A DNA stretch of 64,000 nucleotides from an uncultured Porphyromonadaceae bacterium. Lineage in GTDB: Bacteria > Bacteroidota > Bacteroidia > Bacteroidales > Muribaculaceae. Below the pieces are notes generated by a model. That model saw nothing but the letters and a program-made list of their open reading frames with translations, was not told the DNA's origin and ran no database searches. The position numbers were made by a program, and so were the translations under genes. Below are positions 1-8,894 of the stretch, piece after piece. The DNA is taken from assembly GCA_902495075.1 (NCBI GenBank), contig CABUVO010000010.1:41871-105870 (forward strand), in the 5' to 3' direction. Numbering within the stretch: the stretch's first letter is position 1; each line of letters starts with the position of its first letter.

Positions 1-981
1 GCTCGTGCGGTGGAAATAAGCCCCTCTTGCAATAAACCGGAGATTGTCTGTGACCCGATAGGTCAGTCTCTCCTTAACGTTGACGGAGGTGCCACCGAAT
101 ATATCGTGGATTCTGGATTGAGTGTCAAACACATCGGTCAGCTTGATGGTCTCGACAGTGGTGTATTGAATGGAGGAGTTGGAATTTATCTTACCCAGAT
201 TGAAACTGATGTTTCCTCCTGCCCTCCACTCGTTTCCGGCAGAACGATAGCGTGAATTGACGTTCACATGCCAGGGACGGCGGTCTTCCTTGGAAATGAG
301 GTTTACCACTCCTCCCACTGCATTTGCGCCGTAGAGGGCGGATGATGCACCCTTCACGATTTCAACCTGTCCGACATTGTCAAGATTCAGACGATTATAA
401 TCCACATTGTCCATTGTCTCGCCGGCGAGGCGTTCACCATCAACGAGAAAAAGAATGGCATTCCCGCCGAAACCACTCATGTTGAGAGACGTTTCCTGGC
501 TCATCGCATAACCGAATTCAAGTCCCGGTATCTCCTCTGTGAGAAGGTCTTGAATATTTGTGGCATCGGTTTTTGAAATGTCTTCTGCCGATATGAGTCT
601 TGTGACAACGGGCACATCTTTCAATGTCTTTGGTGTGCGGGTAGCTGTTACCACAACTTCTCCGAGTGCCGTCTCGTCGGGCGACATGCGCAGGATCTGG
701 GGATTTTTTGATCCGGTAGGTTTCAACACGAATGTTTCCGTAACGAAGCCTACATACGATATCCTGACTTTTACAGTTTTATCCGTGTCAAGGGTAATGC
801 TGAAATTCCCATCTCCGTCGGTCACGGCAGCTCCTTTTCCGTCAGTCATACGGACAACAGCGCCTACGAGCGGAGTTTCCTCCCCGTCGATGACCTTGCC
901 GCGATATATTGCCGCAAGAGCATCAACGGGAAAGAATATTGCGCATATCGCAAGTATTGTCAAGAGAAGTTTCCGTGACAT
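1..981 (-). CDS. TonB-dependent outer-membrane receptor, N-terminal part (runs off window)
   Basis: Reading the minus strand from an ATG at 981 gives 327 open codons to the window edge, so the C-terminal barrel is missing. I translated it by hand: a signal peptide (MSRKLLLTILAICAIFFPVD) is followed by a carboxypeptidase-regulatory-like domain at about residues 25-105 (YRGKVIDGEETPLVGAVV) and a TonB plug domain. The plug shows the typical ILFLVDGERL and VEIVKGASSALYGANAVGG stretches at about residues 165-210. This is the architecture of receptors importing iron complexes, heme or other metals. It lies only 5 bases downstream of the calycin-like lipoprotein gene and in line with a PepSY membrane protein, so the three probably form one uptake operon. 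The substrate cannot be told from sequence. Confidence 0.9.
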   Translation of the reverse strand, partial: MSRKLLLTILAICAIFFPVDALAAIYRGKVIDGEETPLVGAVVRMTDGKGAAVTDGDGNFSITLDTDKTVKVRISYVGFVTETFVLKPTGSKNPQILRMSPDETALGEVVVTATRTPKTLKDVPVVTRLISAEDISKTDATNIQDLLTEEIPGLEFGYAMSQETSLNMSGFGGNAILFLVDGERLAGETMDNVDYNRLNLDNVGQVEIVKGASSALYGANAVGGVVNLISKEDRRPWHVNVNSRYRSAGNEWRAGGNISFNLGKINSNSSIQYTTVETIKLTDVFDTQSRIHDIFGGTSVNVKERLTYRVTDNLRFIARGAYFHRTS

Positions 982-986
982 CCTTT

Positions 987-1463
987 TTATTTTTTAGGGG
1001 CGGTGAAATAGCAGATCATCGGCATCGGCATATTCCCGTATTGGAGACTGAGTTGCACTGTAAGTGTATTGTTAGAGAAAGAACCTGCAACGAATCCCGA
1101 CATCTTTTTACCATTGGATTCCGTGTCGAATGTGGTGCGGTCGAGTGTATAAGATCCGTTTTCTCCTGCAACCTTGATGCCGGGGATGGTGATTTCGGGT
1201 ACCTGCATCGGAGGCTCACCGAATGAGGATATTGTCAATGATACGGTTGCATCATCTGTAGCGGTCAGGGTGAAGGTCATGTTCTCAAATGTTGATTCCT
1301 GCTGCATCACCGTGCATTTCATATCTCCTTTATATGTTCCCTCAACATTTTTTGCCGCAGGGGTGGAAGGTTCATTTTTCTCATCGTCAGAGCATGACGA
1401 AAAAACTGTGGATAAACCGATGCAAAGCATCATTGCTGTGAGGATTGTTGTAAACTTTTTCAT
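987..1463 (-). CDS. Calycin-like lipoprotein of a TonB uptake cluster
   Basis: 158 residues. A lipoprotein signal peptide ends in the lipobox FSSC at about residue 23, followed by an acidic SDDEKNE stretch that in Bacteroidota commonly marks surface-exposed lipoproteins. The rest is predicted beta-rich (VEGTYKGDMKCTV near the start of the mature part, then alternating hydrophobic strands), resembling the small calycin-like lipoproteins that Bacteroidales place beside heme or iron TonB receptors. It sits between a PepSY membrane protein (24 bases upstream) and the TonB receptor (5 bases downstream). A ligand-capture role at the cell surface is inferred from context only. Confidence 0.7.
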   Translation of the reverse strand: MKKFTTILTAMMLCIGLSTVFSSCSDDEKNEPSTPAAKNVEGTYKGDMKCTVMQQESTFENMTFTLTATDDATVSLTISSFGEPPMQVPEITIPGIKVAGENGSYTLDRTTFDTESNGKKMSGFVAGSFSNNTLTVQLSLQYGNMPMPMICYFTAPKK

Positions 1464-1487
1464 TGTGTAAATAATTTAATTATTGAG

Positions 1488-3020
1488 TTATATATTATTT
1501 TTCTTTTTTAATCTGTTGTGCATGATCAGACCGGATACCAACACAAGGATGAAGATCGCGCCTGAAATAAACACAAACAGTTCAGATAATGGTCCGAGAA
1601 ATGGAGTGTAACAGCGCCCAACGTGAAGTTCAAGAGCGAAGTTCCAAAGGGACATGGACTGTTGCCGAAGCAAATCCGGCATTTCCGGCAACAGCCCGGT
1701 GCCTTGGGTATAATCAAAAACTATGGGTTCGGATGTATTGTAATCGGAAGAGTATCCGCTTATGGGTGAGGAGAGAATGAAACGGGAAGCGCTCCCCGCC
1801 TTGAATGGCTTTCCGGTGGAAAGATCCGTAACTTCTCCTTTCTCTGCATCCCATTTGTATAATCCGCTGAAGGATCCTACAAGCCATTTCCCCGGTTCGG
1901 TTTCTTCAAATACGGTTATTCCCATGGGGCTTACCGGAGGTGTCTTGTCAGATTGTAAACGGACGGGGGAGGAAGAGAAAGTACTGTCCGTTCTGATGAA
2001 ACCCTCCGATGTCGACAGCAGCCATTGACGGCGGGAAGAATCCCAACGGATGCCGCGCAGCTTGTCGTGCCATGCGTTGTCATTATCAAGAGAACTCCCC
2101 GGAATAGGGGATGTCTTCGTCATGACGAATGGAATCATCAATGGAGGTCTGAGACACATTCCTGTGAATGCAATGATAATAGTGAAGATTATGGTCAGAT
2201 ATCCGATGCGGTTATGCCATTTAAAATTCCATTTTAAAGATCCGGATTCACGTTTTAACCTTTCTCTTGCTTTAACCGACGATGAGCGTGCCAGCCTATG
2301 CAATGAATGTGGAAATATGAACAGCAGGATACCTGAGATACAGAGGAATATGATTATTATTGCAATAATGTCAACCACAATGCGGCCTGTGAGTCCAAAT
2401 AATTCTCCACTGTGAAGATTCCAGATTGTCTTGAATAAAGATATCTGGTTGGAATAATCCACAGGCGCAGGAAGGAATGTGCGCGTTAAATCCCCTTTTT
2501 CATTCTCTACATACACTGCGCTGCGTGTCAGCACTACGATCCGACTGCTGTCGGGGTAAAGGGTTATGTCGGAAAGACGCTCTTCGTTTTCGGGTAATGT
2601 AACTTTCGACCATTTCCCTTTTTGCAGTTTGTATAAATCATATTGGGCTGCACACCAAATGTTCCCGTCGTTGGTGCGTACCATGCTGCGTATGTTTCTT
2701 ATGTCAGCTCCTTTGGGGAATCCGGAATTGAAATCTATGATATTCTTACCGTCTCGGTCAGACAACCATGCTCCTGTGGCTCCATATGCGATCAGGGTGC
2801 TGTCTGAGAGAGGAAGAGTGCCTCTTATGATTCCATTGTTGTAATCGGATATACGATATGATGGAGGGAGGATGTTCCGGCTCACGTTTATGCCCGACAC
2901 CACTTGGCGATGGTTGAGAATTATTCCTGAAAAGCAAAACAGGAGCAGAAACACCGTAAAGACCAGTCCTGCCCATTTATGGAATTTTTTCCAGGTTATT
3001 TTTCTCTTTAAGTTATGCAC
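1488..3020 (-). CDS. PepSY-associated membrane protein (iron-uptake type)
   Basis: 510 residues. The start MHNLKRKITWKKFHKWAGLV and the following hydrophobic helix (about residues 15-37) match the first helix of PepSY_TM proteins, which carry a conserved WH/KWAG element. Further membrane helices lie near 215-240, 273-295 and 478-500 (FVFISGAIFILVLVSGLIMH). The long loops between helices are periplasmic and beta-rich. Family members are often co-transcribed with TonB receptors for siderophores or heme and may reduce or relay metal at the inner membrane; the biochemical role is not settled. It is the first gene of the cluster, preceded by a promoter-like element at 3045-3076. Confidence 0.8.
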   Translation of the reverse strand: MHNLKRKITWKKFHKWAGLVFTVFLLLFCFSGIILNHRQVVSGINVSRNILPPSYRISDYNNGIIRGTLPLSDSTLIAYGATGAWLSDRDGKNIIDFNSGFPKGADIRNIRSMVRTNDGNIWCAAQYDLYKLQKGKWSKVTLPENEERLSDITLYPDSSRIVVLTRSAVYVENEKGDLTRTFLPAPVDYSNQISLFKTIWNLHSGELFGLTGRIVVDIIAIIIIFLCISGILLFIFPHSLHRLARSSSVKARERLKRESGSLKWNFKWHNRIGYLTIIFTIIIAFTGMCLRPPLMIPFVMTKTSPIPGSSLDNDNAWHDKLRGIRWDSSRRQWLLSTSEGFIRTDSTFSSSPVRLQSDKTPPVSPMGITVFEETEPGKWLVGSFSGLYKWDAEKGEVTDLSTGKPFKAGSASRFILSSPISGYSSDYNTSEPIVFDYTQGTGLLPEMPDLLRQQSMSLWNFALELHVGRCYTPFLGPLSELFVFISGAIFILVLVSGLIMHNRLKKKNNI

Positions 3021-3044
3021 TGTTCCGTTTCTTGATTACGGATG

Positions 3045-3076
3045 CAAAGTTAGTTCGATATGATTTGTAGCACAAT
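3045..3076 (-). promoter_or_regulatory. Bacteroidales-type promoter for the PepSY/TonB cluster
   Basis: On the minus strand TAACTTTG (3052-3045) matches the -7 consensus TAnnTTTG. An ATTGTG element sits roughly 20 bases upstream where TTTG would be ideal, so the -33 box is imperfect. Position fits transcription of the gene starting at 3020. Confidence 0.45.
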
Positions 3077-3592
3077 ACTCAAAAATAGGGAAAATAAGAG
3101 GTCAAAAATGCACACAGCAGCGTAAAACCTACGACAAGTAACTAAATTTGGGTAATGCACCATGATTGGCATTGATTGATGATGCTTCAGGCATGGAGCA
3201 ATTTGCGGTAAAACCACTCCCACATTTTTATTTTTTAGAAAAAACATTTAACTTTGCATTCGATAGGAATATCGCACGATGGCATATGATTGCTGCGTGC
3301 ATATCTTGTCGAGACATATTATTAAGCGTTCTAAGCTTTTGTCAGCTACTTGAAATCGCCAAATCTAAAAGCAAAGTGACAAAGTTGGGAGACGCTCATG
3401 CTGTCGTGTATCAGTACATGACCTTCCGGTCTGTATCCTTGATAGCGATATAAGCGTGGGAGTGGTCCGGCTTATCCTTTGCAAGGCGTTTGGCGATGCC
3501 TAAGTAGCGATAAGCTGAGAAACTGTTCCACGCTTATATTTATTAATAGATGGAATGTCATTTGGAACAGACATCCCGATATCTTGACAGCG
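3077..3592 (+). other. Intergenic region with a promoter-like element and long structured leader
   Basis: About 515 bases with no convincing gene. TAACTTTG at 3249-3256 on the plus strand matches a Bacteroidales -7 box, which would give a leader of about 330 bases before the HTH gene at 3593. The leader contains the dyad at 3448-3539. A 95-codon open frame from 3166 has no recognisable protein features and overlaps the promoter-like element, so it is not called. Confidence 0.4.
3448..3539 (+). repeat. Large nested inverted repeat (stem-loop) upstream of HTH gene
   Basis: ATATAAGCGTGG at 3448-3459 is perfectly complementary to CCACGCTTATAT at 3528-3539. Inside it GCTTATC (3470-3476) pairs with GATAAGC (3509-3515), and AGGC (3484-3487) with GCCT (3498-3501). 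The octamer TAGCGATA also occurs directly repeated at 3443 and 3505. The nesting suggests a folded RNA, and no U-tract follows, so it is not a plain terminator. Confidence 0.6.
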
Positions 3593-3844
3593 ATGCATCT
3601 TGGTAGGCTCATACAGACATATTTGAGCAAAGAACCGAAAGAACATACCGTAACTTGGTTCGCGAGGCAGCTTAATTGCCATCGTGTAAACGTATATGAC
3701 ATATTCAGTCGTCGCACGATTGATACTGAGCTCTTGTGGCGCATATCCACTATCCTTAATCATAATTTCTTCATTGATATTGCAAACGAATTCAATAATA
3801 GCGGCAGTCTCCGACAAAGTTCCGACAATAATTCAAAAGATTGA
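3593..3844 (+). CDS. Small XRE-like helix-turn-helix protein
   Basis: 83 residues from an ATG at 3593 (MHLGRLIQTYLSKEPKEH...). A longer open frame exists back to 3479 but its extra 38 codons overlap the stem-loop and look non-coding. The segment HTVTWFARQLNCHRVNVYDI has the spacing of an HTH (helix, turn NCHR, recognition helix VNVYDIF), followed by RRTIDTELLWRISTILNHNF, the pattern of a widespread small Bacteroidales DNA-binding protein in which cold/acid-type residues after the HTH form a short helical bundle. Targets are unknown. The next gene, 215 bases downstream, has its own promoter-like element. Confidence 0.65.
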   Translation: MHLGRLIQTYLSKEPKEHTVTWFARQLNCHRVNVYDIFSRRTIDTELLWRISTILNHNFFIDIANEFNNSGSLRQSSDNNSKD

Positions 3845-3938
3845 ATATTAGATATTTGTAGATTATTGTAAATATATATATTACACTCTGTATTGTAATG
3901 TATTACACATATTTTTCAAAAATTTTACCCTCCAATAA

Positions 3939-3946
3939 TAACTTTG
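3939..3946 (+). promoter_or_regulatory. Promoter -7 element for the coiled-coil lipoprotein gene
   Basis: TAACTTTG matches TAnnTTTG and lies 112 bases before the ATG at 4059. No clear TTTG is found 19-21 bases further upstream; that stretch is T-rich instead. Confidence 0.4.
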
Positions 3947-4058
3947 TAAAACTTTATGGAATCAGAACGCCAAACGCTTATGGTAGTATCATTTAACTTT
4001 CTGATTAACAGATTCCGAAGTGAAAATAAACCAATTGTTTAACATAAATTAATTTAGT

Positions 4059-7000
4059 ATGAACAAAAAATTTGTGAGTTTGATGGTTTGCTCACTCTTG
4101 CTTGGAGGTGCTGCCAGCACGACGCTGGTTAGCTGCTCCGATCATGATGACGACATCACTAACCTTAACAACACGACAGCTGATCTGAACAAGCAGCTTG
4201 CCACTCTTCAGGAGGCATTGAAAGCCAATGAGGATGCGGCTAAGCAGGCTGATGCAGCTGCCAAACAGGCTTTGGCTGATGCAGCAAAGGCTGCTCAGAG
4301 CGGAGATGCTGCGGCTGCCGAAGCAAAGAAAGCTGTAGCAGAGGCTGAGTTGGCAAAGAAAGCAGCGGCTAATGCAAAAGCTGAGGCTATAGCTGAGGTG
4401 ATCAAACAGCTTGAGCCTCTTATCAACAGTAAAGCAGACGCAGCAGAAGTTGCAAAACTTGCCGGAAGAATTGACGGTATCGAAAAAGGTCTTAAGAACA
4501 TCGATCTTACCGATATCAACAAGCAGCTTGGTGATCAGGCTCAAACGATTGCTAATCAAGCAAAATTGATTGAGACTCTGCAAAACCAGGTGAAAGCTCT
4601 TGAAAATTTTAAAAATGAGCTTACGAAAGTAGGTGGCACCATCGATGGAATCAACGGTAAGATCTCGAAAATCGAGGATACCATTAAAGAGCTTAACGGT
4701 CTTAAAGCTCAGGTTTCTTCCAATACTACCGCGATCGGAAAAATTCAGGAAGAGCTGAAAGGTATATCTGCAAAAATCTCTAAGGAGATTGGCAATAGCG
4801 TCAATACAATAGCCGGTGTTCTGATGCAGCGGCTTACATCAGTCACTCTGATGCCGGATCTTTATGTTGATGGAATCCCTACTATCGACTTTAAGTCTGC
4901 AAAATATACTAAGAAAGTATATAAAGGTGCTACTCAGGGTTGGGTCAACGCAACTACAGGTAAGACTCAGTATATTGTATCCAATAATAGTGCCGTTGCT
5001 CATTATCGCCTTAACCCTGGAACTATTAAAGAGGGAGACATTGATGTCAATGGTATGGGCTATGTGAGCCGTATAGCAACAACTCGTGCTGATGAGGTGC
5101 TCAATGATATTGTCACTGTTGCCGGTGTCAAGATCGAGAACGATGGCACAATGACTGTAAATCTTGGTAAAGGAAATACAGAATCTCTGGAACTTTCGGG
5201 CAATCAGATTTACACAGCATCGCTTAAAGTGCCTATTGCATCCAAACATCTCTTTACTGAACAAGGCGAAAGTTCTGCCGCTGTTTATTCAGAGTTCACT
5301 CGTCTCGCTGAAACATATTTCACTCCGGAACTCGCATTCGTGCCCGGTGCTTATGACGGTGGAAGTGCTGTGTCACACATGAATGATTCTGCAGCACTTT
5401 ATAAGTCAGCTGCCGGTCAGATGGTTAATGAGGAGATAGTATATAACCATAAAGGTTATGATTTGTATGATCTTGTTGAGGGCTGTGCCTTTGTCGCTCC
5501 CGATACACATACTCCTATGACTCGTAAGGATCTTCAGTCTTATGGCTTTGATATTGTCTTCGGCATTGCTGGCCGTGCTTATGCGCCGACAAAACCTGAT
5601 GGAACCGACCAACAGAAATTTGTTAAACTCTCCGGTGAAAACAACAGCATTCTTACTCCTATTGCTTCAAATGGAGTTACCGGTAACAAGGTAATCATTG
5701 GTAAACAACCGATTCTGCGTGCTGAACTTCGCGATATGACAAACAAGAATGTTATCGATGTCCGTTATTTCAAAGTTCTCTTCACTGCTGAGGATATGCA
5801 GGATGTTGTTATTAACTGGGAACCCACAATAACTACTGTCGGAAATGCTTGTCAGGGTGCTTCTTATGATTTCACTTGGAAAGACATGGCAGAGAAAGTA
5901 CTGATGAAGATTGGTAAAGAAGGTATGGACAAGGCTACATTTACAAAGATCTATAGTGTAAATGCTCCCGTAATCACACCTGCAAATGATCAGCAAGGCA
6001 CACTGACTGCAAGACTGGTAGAATCCAACATGGATGCTTCAATTCCTGTTATGAGCTGGACACTTACATCCGATCAGCTTGGCAAACTCAAACAAGGTCA
6101 GAACAGTGTGACAGTGACTAAGTCTATCACATTTACCGATCCTGAAGGTTTGAATCCTAAAGTTGTTATCAACCTCAAGTGGACTGTAACTACAAATGTA
6201 GCAGCTATTACTCTTGGCGCTGTTGACGGTCTTAAGTGGCAGAACAACACTATGAAGGTTTATCCTGTGCCGATGGCACTTCCGTATGATGGAAAACAGA
6301 AGGCAGCGTACAGCACCAATATTCTTGAAGGTCGCAAGCAGCCTTATGTTAATGGTCTCCTTGGTTGTGGATTCTATGATATAGATTATGCAACTTCTGG
6401 TAACCCGACATACGTAGGTAAGCCTCTTGCGTTCCCATCTCCATTCGGTCACTGGAAGATGACAACCGCAAATCAGGCTCAGTTGAAGGAAGTTATTTAC
6501 TCTATTGAGAACAATGCAGCCGGTAAGAACCTTGTAAGCAATGGTGGAACTATCAAGATTAACTGGAGTTCCGATATCAATGGTTTGTCAAAGAACCGTT
6601 ATGTATTCGGCACAACAAATCTTCAGATTGTTAAGATCCTTAGCCTCAACACCCTCCTTGGTGATGTAATCGTTGATGATTCTCACTCTCAGGAAATCAA
6701 TATTGCAGATAAGTTTACAATGACAGATGCTTATGGTCACATAGTGGCTAAGGTTGCAACACAAGCAGAACCTTTGGCAGGTGACTACTATAAGTTCTAT
6801 GGAGTAGAAGATGCAGTATTCGGTAGTGATATCACTCTTGCAGATGATGCAGCAAATACTATTAACAAACGTACTTTGGCATCTCTCAATATGACTGCAA
6901 ATGTAGATAACACATCAGGTGTGCTTACATTCCAGAATAACGGTGCTCCTCTTCAGGCTAACGCTTACTTGATCGTGCCTGTAACCGTTGAGCATCTCTG

Positions 7001-7073
7001 GGGTACTCTCAAGGGACACATCGCAGTGCCTTTGCACAAGAGCAATGCTCCTCTCAGCAAGAGACGCAGATAA
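4059..7073 (+). CDS. Large coiled-coil surface lipoprotein (PL29-lyase-N-like)
   Basis: 1004 residues. The N-terminus MNKKFVSLMVCSLLLGGAAS ends in the lipobox LVSC (Cys26), followed by SDHDDD. Residues about 30-250 are a long coiled coil; within it about residues 60-115 are very rich in Ala and Lys (AKQADAAAKQALADAAKAA). The remaining ~750 residues are beta-rich modules without motifs I can name. The layout (lipobox, acidic linker, heptad coiled coil, beta C-terminal part) matches proteins that are abundant in Muribaculaceae and are annotated as having a PL29-family lyase N-terminal domain; enzymatic activity cannot be inferred. It ends in the basic tail SKRRR. Single-gene unit, flanked by a promoter element and a strong terminator. 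Confidence 0.8.
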   Translation: MNKKFVSLMVCSLLLGGAASTTLVSCSDHDDDITNLNNTTADLNKQLATLQEALKANEDAAKQADAAAKQALADAAKAAQSGDAAAAEAKKAVAEAELAKKAAANAKAEAIAEVIKQLEPLINSKADAAEVAKLAGRIDGIEKGLKNIDLTDINKQLGDQAQTIANQAKLIETLQNQVKALENFKNELTKVGGTIDGINGKISKIEDTIKELNGLKAQVSSNTTAIGKIQEELKGISAKISKEIGNSVNTIAGVLMQRLTSVTLMPDLYVDGIPTIDFKSAKYTKKVYKGATQGWVNATTGKTQYIVSNNSAVAHYRLNPGTIKEGDIDVNGMGYVSRIATTRADEVLNDIVTVAGVKIENDGTMTVNLGKGNTESLELSGNQIYTASLKVPIASKHLFTEQGESSAAVYSEFTRLAETYFTPELAFVPGAYDGGSAVSHMNDSAALYKSAAGQMVNEEIVYNHKGYDLYDLVEGCAFVAPDTHTPMTRKDLQSYGFDIVFGIAGRAYAPTKPDGTDQQKFVKLSGENNSILTPIASNGVTGNKVIIGKQPILRAELRDMTNKNVIDVRYFKVLFTAEDMQDVVINWEPTITTVGNACQGASYDFTWKDMAEKVLMKIGKEGMDKATFTKIYSVNAPVITPANDQQGTLTARLVESNMDASIPVMSWTLTSDQLGKLKQGQNSVTVTKSITFTDPEGLNPKVVINLKWTVTTNVAAITLGAVDGLKWQNNTMKVYPVPMALPYDGKQKAAYSTNILEGRKQPYVNGLLGCGFYDIDYATSGNPTYVGKPLAFPSPFGHWKMTTANQAQLKEVIYSIENNAAGKNLVSNGGTIKINWSSDINGLSKNRYVFGTTNLQIVKILSLNTLLGDVIVDDSHSQEINIADKFTMTDAYGHIVAKVATQAEPLAGDYYKFYGVEDAVFGSDITLADDAANTINKRTLASLNMTANVDNTSGVLTFQNNGAPLQANAYLIVPVTVEHLWGTLKGHIAVPLHKSNAPLSKRRR

Positions 7074-7167
7074 TCTACAGGGAAATAATACACTTGATTG
7101 AATCTTAGATTAGTAAGAAATTTACCAATAAGCCGAAAAACACTACTCTAAGAAACAATTATCCGGG

Positions 7168-7205
7168 AAGTCGGTCGCGCACCACACAGCGCGACCGACT
7201 TTTTT
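7168..7205 (+). terminator. Rho-independent terminator after the coiled-coil lipoprotein gene
   Basis: AAGTCGGTCGCGC (7168-7180) pairs perfectly with GCGCGACCGACTT (7189-7201) over an 8-base loop, and the stem runs directly into a T-tract ending at 7205. Confidence 0.9.
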
Positions 7206-7249
7206 GTATCTTTCCTTACAAATTTGGTAACACTATAGTTAATATTGCC

Positions 7250-7292
7250 TACAAAAAATAGGCTTTAGGTCGTAAAAACCTAAAGCCTATTT
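7250..7292 (-). terminator. Terminator for cysS, built from the CCTAAAG repeat
   Basis: AAATAGGCTTTAGGT (7256-7270) and ACCTAAAGCCTATTT (7278-7292) form a perfect 15-bp stem. Read on the minus strand, downstream of the cysS stop, the stem is followed by six T. The arms belong to the period-7 CCTAAAG/CCTAACG repeat that continues to about 7326. Confidence 0.75.
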
Positions 7293-7326
7293 GGTATCTA
7301 ACGCCTAAAGCCTAATGCCTAACGCC
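7293..7326. repeat. Heptad repeat, CCTAAAG/CCTAATG type
   Basis: Consecutive units CCTAAAG, CCTAATG, CCTAACG with period 7 lie directly after the cysS stop (minus strand). They share the unit of the hairpin at 7256-7292 and of the repeat at 57083-57136. Confidence 0.6.
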
Positions 7327-7328
7327 GC

Positions 7329-8801
7329 CTACTTCAGACTCCACTCGGCACCTTGCTTTGTGTCTTTGACGTTGAAGCCGAGGGCGGAGAGTTTGTCGCG
7401 GATGAGGTCGGAGGTTGCCCAATCTTTCTGTTCTTTGGCATTCTTGCGGATATCCATAAGAAGATCTACCGCTCCTTCGAAGGGCTTGATGTTTGCTCCG
7501 GCTTCGTCTGTTCCGGTCTTTATGCCGAGAAGATCCACCAGCATGGTGTCGAACAGATGACGAAGCTTCGAGAGGTCTTCCGCATTCAGTTTGGCATTGC
7601 CATCGGTTGCAGAATTGATAATTTTCCCGGCTTCGAAAAGTGTGGCGATGACGATAGGCGTGTTGAGGTCATCGTCCATAGCTTCATATGCCTGAGTCAT
7701 GAAATCCGGAACTTCCACCGTAGATTTCTCAGCGGGCAGCAGATTCTGCAGACGGCGATATATGTCAAGCATCTTCTGGAGCGCTTTTTCTGCAGCCTGG
7801 AGTGCTTCGTTGGAGAAGTCTACAGTGCTGCGGTATTGCGCCTGAAGGATGAAGAAGCGTATCACCATAGGTGAGTAGGGCTGTGTGAGCAACGGATGAG
7901 AACCCTCGAAGAATTGCTCAAGGGTAATGAAGTTGTTGTAAGACTTGCCCATCTTTTTCCCCTCGATGGTGATCATGTTGTTGTGTACCCAGAAATTCAC
8001 AGCTTCATGACCTTGCGCTGCCACACTTTGTGCAATCTCACATTCATGATGAGGGAACATCAGATCAAGACCGCCTCCATGAATATCGAATTTCTCACCG
8101 AGGTATTTCTCACCCATGGTAGAGCATTCGAGGTGCCATCCCGGGAATCCTTCGCTCCAGGGAGAGGACCAGTGCATGATATGTTCCGGCGAAGCCTTTT
8201 TCCACAAAGCGAAATCGAGAGGATTCCGTTTCTCATCCTGTCCATCGAGAGAACGTGTGGTGTTAAGAAGGTCCTCTATATTGCGACCTGAGAGTATGCC
8301 GTATTTGTGGTCACGGTTATATTTCTCTACATCGAAATATACCGATCCCTGGCTCTCATATGCATAACCGGCATCAAGAATCTTCTTTATATATTCTATC
8401 TGCTCGATGATATGTCCTGATGCATGAGGCTCGATGCTCGGGGGGAGCACATTGAGTGCCTCCATGTCGTGATGGTAACGGTTCAGATAAAGCTGCACCA
8501 CCTCCATCGGTTCGAGCTGCTCGAGTCTGGCTTTTTTCGCAATCTTGTCTTCTCCGGAATCCGCGTCATGTTCAAGATGACCGACATCGGTTATGTTGCG
8601 CACATAGCGCACTTTATATCCTAAATGGCGGAGATAGCGGTAGAGTATATCGAAAGTGATGGCAGGACGGGCATGACCGAGATGGGCATCACCATAGACA
8701 GTGGGACCGCATACATACATCCCTACATGACCCTCATGCAGGGGCTTGAAGGGCTGCTTGGTGCGCTTCAACGAGTTGTAGAGAAAAAGTTGGTGATCCA
8801 T
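7329..8801 (-). CDS. cysS: Cysteine--tRNA ligase
   Basis: 490 residues, normal for bacterial CysRS. It charges tRNA-Cys with cysteine in the cytoplasm. The class I signature is clear: CGPTVYGDAHLGHARP near residue 30 holds the HIGH-equivalent HLGH and the zinc-binding Cys, and the KMSKS equivalent is KKMGKS near residue 285. FPHHECEIAQSVAA (zinc ligands, about 245-258) is also present. Start MDHQLFLYNSLKRTKQ is typical. It is followed by the hairpin at 7250-7292 and preceded by a repeat-filled 93-base gap behind the DUF3467 gene on the same strand. Confidence 0.97.
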   Translation of the reverse strand: MDHQLFLYNSLKRTKQPFKPLHEGHVGMYVCGPTVYGDAHLGHARPAITFDILYRYLRHLGYKVRYVRNITDVGHLEHDADSGEDKIAKKARLEQLEPMEVVQLYLNRYHHDMEALNVLPPSIEPHASGHIIEQIEYIKKILDAGYAYESQGSVYFDVEKYNRDHKYGILSGRNIEDLLNTTRSLDGQDEKRNPLDFALWKKASPEHIMHWSSPWSEGFPGWHLECSTMGEKYLGEKFDIHGGGLDLMFPHHECEIAQSVAAQGHEAVNFWVHNNMITIEGKKMGKSYNNFITLEQFFEGSHPLLTQPYSPMVIRFFILQAQYRSTVDFSNEALQAAEKALQKMLDIYRRLQNLLPAEKSTVEVPDFMTQAYEAMDDDLNTPIVIATLFEAGKIINSATDGNAKLNAEDLSKLRHLFDTMLVDLLGIKTGTDEAGANIKPFEGAVDLLMDIRKNAKEQKDWATSDLIRDKLSALGFNVKDTKQGAEWSLK

Positions 8802-8805
8802 TTTG

Positions 8806-8894
8806 TTTAATGTTGAATGTTTAATGTTAAATGTTTAATTATTAAAATGTTTAATGTCGCTGCGCATTACACATTACACATTTAACATTTCACA
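8806..8894. repeat. Heptad repeat dyad (GTTTAAT / ACATTAC type)
   Basis: Nearly the whole gap between cysS and the DUF3467 gene is repeats. GTTTAAT, GTTGAAT, GTTTAAT, GTTAAAT, GTTTAAT follow with period 7, then from about 8860 the complementary family ACATTAC, ACATTTA, ACATTTC, ACATTAA, also period 7. The two halves can pair into an imperfect hairpin. Confidence 0.7.

Noticed and set aside
3166..3453. 95-codon frame before the HTH gene
   Set aside because: Runs across the promoter-like element; composition is not protein-like.
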